Part shown: piece after piece, positions 16,565 through 20,040 of the stretch
How positions within the stretch are numbered: position 1 is the first letter of the stretch
Layout of the letters: each line of letters starts with the position of its first letter
Assembly (NCBI GenBank): GCA_027604185.1
Contig: JADGKB010000180.1
Location: forward strand, 1 to 20,040
Source of the DNA: Boothiomyces macroporosus
Lineage: Eukaryota; Chytridiomycota; Chytridiomycetes; Rhizophydiales; Terramycetaceae
Direction of reading: 5' to 3'
Length of the DNA stretch: 20,040 nucleotides
Made by a program: the position numbers and the translations under genes
The notes under the pieces: generated by a model
What the model saw: only the letters and a program-made list of their open reading frames with translations
Databases searched by the model: none
What the model was told of the DNA's origin: nothing

Positions 16565-17725
16565 TTACTCATTCAACTGCGGAGTAAAGTTCCATAACGA
16601 GTCAATCTGATCGTTCTTCCAAGAGATACAAACACGAAATTCTTCAGGATCCAGGACGTATACAAATGTTTCAGCGTGCGTATCATTTACAACTGATGAG
16701 CCTTCTTTGAGTCTTGGAAAGAGCCATCTGGCAATCTCTGCGTTATACGCTTCAACTGTGAGCAAAACACAATATCTAAAATCATTTGCAGGATCCTGGT
16801 TTGCTGAGACGTGCTTGATCAACAACTTGAAGAAAGGGATCTTTTCACTGCCATTTGAACGAGCCTCAAACCAACTACGGACTTGTCTGGTCAATGCCAG
16901 AAAGTTGTTTTCATTGTCATGGAACTTGGCAAAACGCTTTCCCTTCTCGCAGAGGGATTTCTCAATCAAATGTGCCCTGTTAGCCTTGTAGAGACTACAA
17001 AAAAACCGCTCATCCTCCAGGCGTTGGTACCGAAACACTGTAGACGTAGTGTCCAATTCGGTTACTCCAGACATTGCTTTGGGAGTCTCTGAGAGAGATT
17101 CATCAACTTGAATAAAATGCGCTACCAGGATCGTGCCATCCAGAACAGCCTTTGAATCATAGTTAACTGACAGAGAAACAGCCAATTCGCTATCAGGAGA
17201 TAACGTGGAAAACTTTTCATAAACAGCAGCCCGAAACTGAACTGCGTTTCTTCTTTGGTCGAAAAGCACGGTGATGGCCAAAGTTCCATTATCCCGGTAA
17301 GAGAAGGGATTCAGCTTGATTCCTTTGCGCTTCTCGTAAAAACCAGCGTATGCTTGAGCAGCTCGATACATCCAATGTCGACAACCTGGCTGCTTGGCTC
17401 CTGTAATAAGCCCAGTTGCTCTCCATACCGTTGGGGTTGAAGGATGCGTATAAAAATGGTTCACAACACGGATGAATAGTGGGTTATCACAGTCATTTAT
17501 AGAATACCCAGGTTGAGAGGGAATTTCGGTTAGTGGAAGGCCAGGACAAATTGCCTCTCCTCCTTCGGTAGTGGAAAGTGAGAGGCGAGCAACAGACACG
17601 TTGTCCAAGTCAGGTTCAAGCTTCTTCTTGCAGGCTTCAAGAAAGTCGAATACATCTGTACAACCGTCTGTGGAAACTTGAGTCGCTCTGTAGTTTCCTA
17701 ATTTCACCCAGAGTACTGATGCCAT
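16565..17725 (-). CDS. Crinkler-like protein A: ubiquitin-like header plus HNH-like domain (386 aa)
   Basis: The N-terminal about 90 residues (LWVKLGNYRATQVS..., ending NPLFIRVV) resemble the ubiquitin-like header of Crinkler (CRN/CR) proteins, a family of intracellular effectors known from oomycetes, chytrids and Glomeromycota. From about residue 100 to 370 it shares a long domain with protein B at 18358 (VWRATGLITGAKQPG..., NPFSYRDNGTLAI, YQRLEDERFF, RAHLIEK, NENNFLAL, THAETFVYV). RAH and NENNFLAL recall an HNH nuclease core (H252, N273, N274), but the second His position of protein B is Arg283 here. No classical signal peptide is visible, and no intron. The start is ATG 17725. The role as a nuclease or effector is inference. 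Confidence 0.65.
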   Translation of the reverse strand: MASVLWVKLGNYRATQVSTDGCTDVFDFLEACKKKLEPDLDNVSVARLSLSTTEGGEAICPGLPLTEIPSQPGYSINDCDNPLFIRVVNHFYTHPSTPTVWRATGLITGAKQPGCRHWMYRAAQAYAGFYEKRKGIKLNPFSYRDNGTLAITVLFDQRRNAVQFRAAVYEKFSTLSPDSELAVSLSVNYDSKAVLDGTILVAHFIQVDESLSETPKAMSGVTELDTTSTVFRYQRLEDERFFCSLYKANRAHLIEKSLCEKGKRFAKFHDNENNFLALTRQVRSWFEARSNGSEKIPFFKLLIKHVSANQDPANDFRYCVLLTVEAYNAEIARWLFPRLKEGSSVVNDTHAETFVYVLDPEEFRVCISWKNDQIDSLWNFTPQLNE

Positions 17726-18357
17726 GTTTCTGAAAAAAGATTTTCGGCATCATGAAATAGGAATTGCAGATAAAAATGGTACAAGTTCATCTGATATTCC
17801 AGTAAATAATTGGAAATTGATTATCAAGTACATGGATTTAAATTTTGTTGTTGGAACACGAGCCTTTATAAACCTACTATTCACCATAATAATTCTTAGG
17901 TATCTTGATCTAAGTCATTCATTCTAGTTCGATAATCAGCAGTCACATCATTCTGCACGTGTCTGCTGTCATTCTTTCTGCTTCATTTGTAGCAATTATT
18001 AGAATCCTAACCACAACTGTTTTGATTTATTTGCAACTGCGACTTTAAAATTCGTTGTTTGCCAATGTATAGCAACCACATCGCGACATGAACACCACAA
18101 TCTTCCCAGATTGAGAATCACTGGATAAATCTATGTTTTTGAACATGAGTCAGGTGGTCAATGAATGTCTAGTTTCTTTTTGATGGAGCAACTTTTTGTC
18201 CAAGTCGACTAGCCAATCAAATCACACTCGACTTTGACAAGCTGAAATACGGTACTATGGAATAGATGAAGTAATCTGCTTATTATCATTTATAATATTA
18301 CAGTGTGGCTTGTATAAACAGTTGAAGCATGACAAAATAGTTTACTTTTTTCAAAAA
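17726..18357. other. Divergent promoter region between the two Crinkler-like genes
   Basis: 632 bp, AT-rich. It holds the promoters of both flanking genes. A 67-codon plus-strand frame beginning at ATG 17724, overlapping the start codon of protein A, has no recognisable domain and is not called. The frame of protein B is open back to 18238 but lacks an ATG there, so an upstream exon carrying a header cannot be excluded. Confidence 0.45.
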
Positions 18358-19608
18358 ATGGATTTGAAAGAAAGACTAGCAGCTACAGAAAGAGAAAAAG
18401 AAGAAGCAAAGAGAAAATTGGATAGAGCAGAAGAGAAAGTCAATAGAGCAGAAGAGGAAATGTATCAGGCTAAAGAGGAAATGTATCAAGCAGAAGCAGA
18501 ATACAAGGCAGCAAAGGTAGAGTTGAAGGCTCTGGCATTGAAGAAGGTTTCCGATCCGAGCATCAATAAAGAGTATGAAGAGCTCGAAAAAGAAGTTGGT
18601 GAATTACAAGATATTTGTAAGTCTAAGGAACACCTTTTCAACACAATGACTAGTACCTACAACAATTTAGTAACTTCATACAACAAGTTGTTGGATATCT
18701 ACAATGCTCTAATTCAACGGATGAAGCCCTCTCTCACAGAATCAGAAAGGAAATCTTTTTATAAAGTCACTGGTGTAATCACCGGGTTAAGGAAATCGGG
18801 GTTTTGTCGCTCACTCTATAAAACTGCTCAGAACTGGACAGGGTATTATGAAAAAAGAGGCGGAGAGACTATTAATCCATTTTCTTACCAAGAAAAAGAA
18901 ATGTTGTTTATAAATGTATTATTCAAGAATGAAGAAAATGCAGATCAATTCCGGTCAACTGTCCTTGAGAATGTTTCAATCATGTCTCCTCGAAAAGATT
19001 TGCAAGCGCAAGTGTCGGTTCTACCTGTTGTAGATCCAGAATTTAATGGAACAATACTTGTTGGTGATTATGTTGCGGATGAACATTCACCTCCTGAAAC
19101 ACCAAGAGAATCAAGTATATCGCTAGTTACCAACAATGACCCTTTATACAAGTACCAACGCCTGGAGGCTGATCGGTATTTGTTGGCTAGACCTGATAGG
19201 GCTCACATAATTGATAAAGCAGAGTGCGATAAAAATAGTACATACCAAAAGTATCGAAATGATGAAAACAATTTTCTAGCCTTGTCAAAAGATCTACACT
19301 GTTTTTTTGATGGTATGTTCAACGTGGATTACCCACAATTCAAGCTGTATATTAAACATGAAGCAGAATCTACCGAGCCCGAAAATGACTTTAGATATCG
19401 CATTGATCTCATAGTGGAGGTGTATGATATAAATGCTGCACAAGCAATCTTTTATCGGCTCAAAGAGGGGTCAACAGCAATTGATGATACACATATGGAA
19501 ACCTTTGTGTATGTCAAAAATAAGGATTACTTTAGGACTTGTTTGGGGTGGAAGGCTGCTAAAACCCAAAAAGCATGGGATTCAGAAATGGAATCTGCTG
19601 TTCCATAG
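18358..19608 (+). CDS. Crinkler-like paralogue B: coiled coil plus HNH-like domain (416 aa)
   Basis: Residues 1-125 are a long charged coiled coil (ERLAATEREKEEAKRKLDR, then repeated AEEEMYQ/AKEEMYQ units). Residues about 135-400 share with protein A the same C-terminal domain (VTGVITGLRKSG, YYEKR, INPFSYQEKEMLFINVLF, YKYQRLEADRY, RAHIIDKAEC, NDENNFLALS, KDLHCFFDG, THMETFVYV). H283, N304-N305 and H313 fit an AHI...NN..LS..LH...D pattern seen in HNH endonucleases. The start is the first in-frame ATG (18358); the open upstream part has no ATG. There is no intron or signal peptide. A nuclease is the best guess, but no Cys pairs of a zinc-stabilised HNH are obvious. Confidence 0.72.
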   Translation: MDLKERLAATEREKEEAKRKLDRAEEKVNRAEEEMYQAKEEMYQAEAEYKAAKVELKALALKKVSDPSINKEYEELEKEVGELQDICKSKEHLFNTMTSTYNNLVTSYNKLLDIYNALIQRMKPSLTESERKSFYKVTGVITGLRKSGFCRSLYKTAQNWTGYYEKRGGETINPFSYQEKEMLFINVLFKNEENADQFRSTVLENVSIMSPRKDLQAQVSVLPVVDPEFNGTILVGDYVADEHSPPETPRESSISLVTNNDPLYKYQRLEADRYLLARPDRAHIIDKAECDKNSTYQKYRNDENNFLALSKDLHCFFDGMFNVDYPQFKLYIKHEAESTEPENDFRYRIDLIVEVYDINAAQAIFYRLKEGSTAIDDTHMETFVYVKNKDYFRTCLGWKAAKTQKAWDSEMESAVP

Positions 19609-19905
19609 GGTTTATCAATTTTCATTTGTTGTTGCCCACATAATGCTACTTGTTCATACACCCTATTAAATACAATAGGTTATCTACGACTGTTTAATAA
19701 AAATATACCTATCCTTAACTTTCGACATCCGATGATCTCACCGAGGGTTAAATTATTTGACAAATTGAAAGGAATAGGCTTAGTGGTGTATTCAGAAACA
19801 GAAATTGTTGCACTATAAGTTTCTTGTTTAGTTGGGAGTGAGGTTTATAATAACTAAATAATTAAAAACCAAATTACAAAAAAAGACTTTTGAAAATCAA
19901 CAACT

Positions 19906-20040
19906 TTAGCCCTCGTCCTCATCATCCGATACATGTATTCCTTTGGAATATGTTTTTGGGAGACACTTTATCTGCTACATAAGGAATTTTGAAAACCAAC
20001 CATCCTTCATTTGTACCATCAATGTTCAAGATTTCATATG
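19906..20040 (-). CDS. C-terminal fragment of a gene running off the right edge
   Basis: At the edge, the minus strand encodes EILNIDGTNEGWLVFKIPY in a frame that stays open to 20040. A second frame ends the protein at TAA (19908-19906) with KTYSKGIHVSDDEDEG, a convincing acidic C-terminus. The two frames must be joined between 19966 and 19997, by a 13-nt GTAG...AAAG segment (19978-19966), a longer intron such as 19996-19975, or a 1-nt frameshift at the TTT run 19967-19969. I do not recognise the family. Confidence 0.45.

Noticed and set aside
17724..17927. 67-codon plus-strand frame next to protein A
   Set aside because: It has no domain, overlaps the protein A start codon antisense and lies in a likely promoter; indistinguishable from chance.
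18310..18357. Start of Crinkler-like protein B at 18310
   Set aside because: The codon is TTG; a eukaryotic gene should start at the ATG at 18358.
19662..19679. CCTATT/AATAGG hairpin after protein B
   Set aside because: A 6-bp stem in AT-rich 3' flank; intrinsic terminators do not apply to a eukaryotic Pol II gene.

Overview
The window reads as nuclear DNA of an early-diverging, probably zoosporic (chytrid-like) fungus. The evidence is a fungal-type RBR ubiquitin ligase with a C-terminal Cys cluster, a GID1/RanBPM homologue, yeast-like TACTAAC branch sites in spliceosomal introns, secreted proteins with Kex2-like and GPI-like features, and Crinkler-like proteins of the kind known from chytrids, Glomeromycota and oomycetes. 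The DNA is AT-rich and uses the standard code. No bacterial operon, insertion sequence or CRISPR array was seen.

Layout. (1) 1-1115: an LRR-like hypothetical gene, then a tRNA-Val(AAC)/tRNA-Lys(CTT) pair only 3 nt apart that shares one T-run terminator. (2) 1210-6430: a compact housekeeping block with an RBR E3 ligase that has lost its IBR domain, a three-exon GID1 homologue, a 19-bp satellite, a short MCM-binding-protein homologue, and a BTB protein that starts 17 bp from it on the other strand. (3) 6508-8123: two secreted or cell-surface genes, one basic protein with a Kex2-type site and one DM13-like protein with a GPI-like tail. (4) 8574-13745: three head-to-tail F-box/LRR paralogues. (5) 14580-16320: a secreted type-B carboxylesterase. 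(6) 16565-19608: two divergent Crinkler-like paralogues with a shared HNH-like C-terminal domain and different N-termini. (7) 19906-20040: the C-terminus of a gene that runs off the right edge.

The main discovery is the intron set. Seven introns in five genes, each placed by restoring the reading frame (and in the recognised families the conserved protein sequence), are only 18, 19, 19, 19, 19, 21 and 22 nt long. All start GTA[A/G], most end AAG, and most carry a TACTAAC-like branch site. That is far below the usual fungal length and close to the smallest spliceosomal introns known from any eukaryote. A 19-bp tandem array upstream of the GID1 gene has the same unit length, with GT and TACTAA in the same places as in these introns, which may be meaningful or chance.

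A second theme is ubiquitin. The RBR ligase, GID1 (CTLH/GID ligase), BTB (possible Cul3 adaptor) and three F-box proteins (possible SCF adaptors) make up about half the genes. The expanded families (RBR, F-box/LRR, Crinkler-like) have no introns, while the three conserved housekeeping-type genes and two of the three secreted ones have them.
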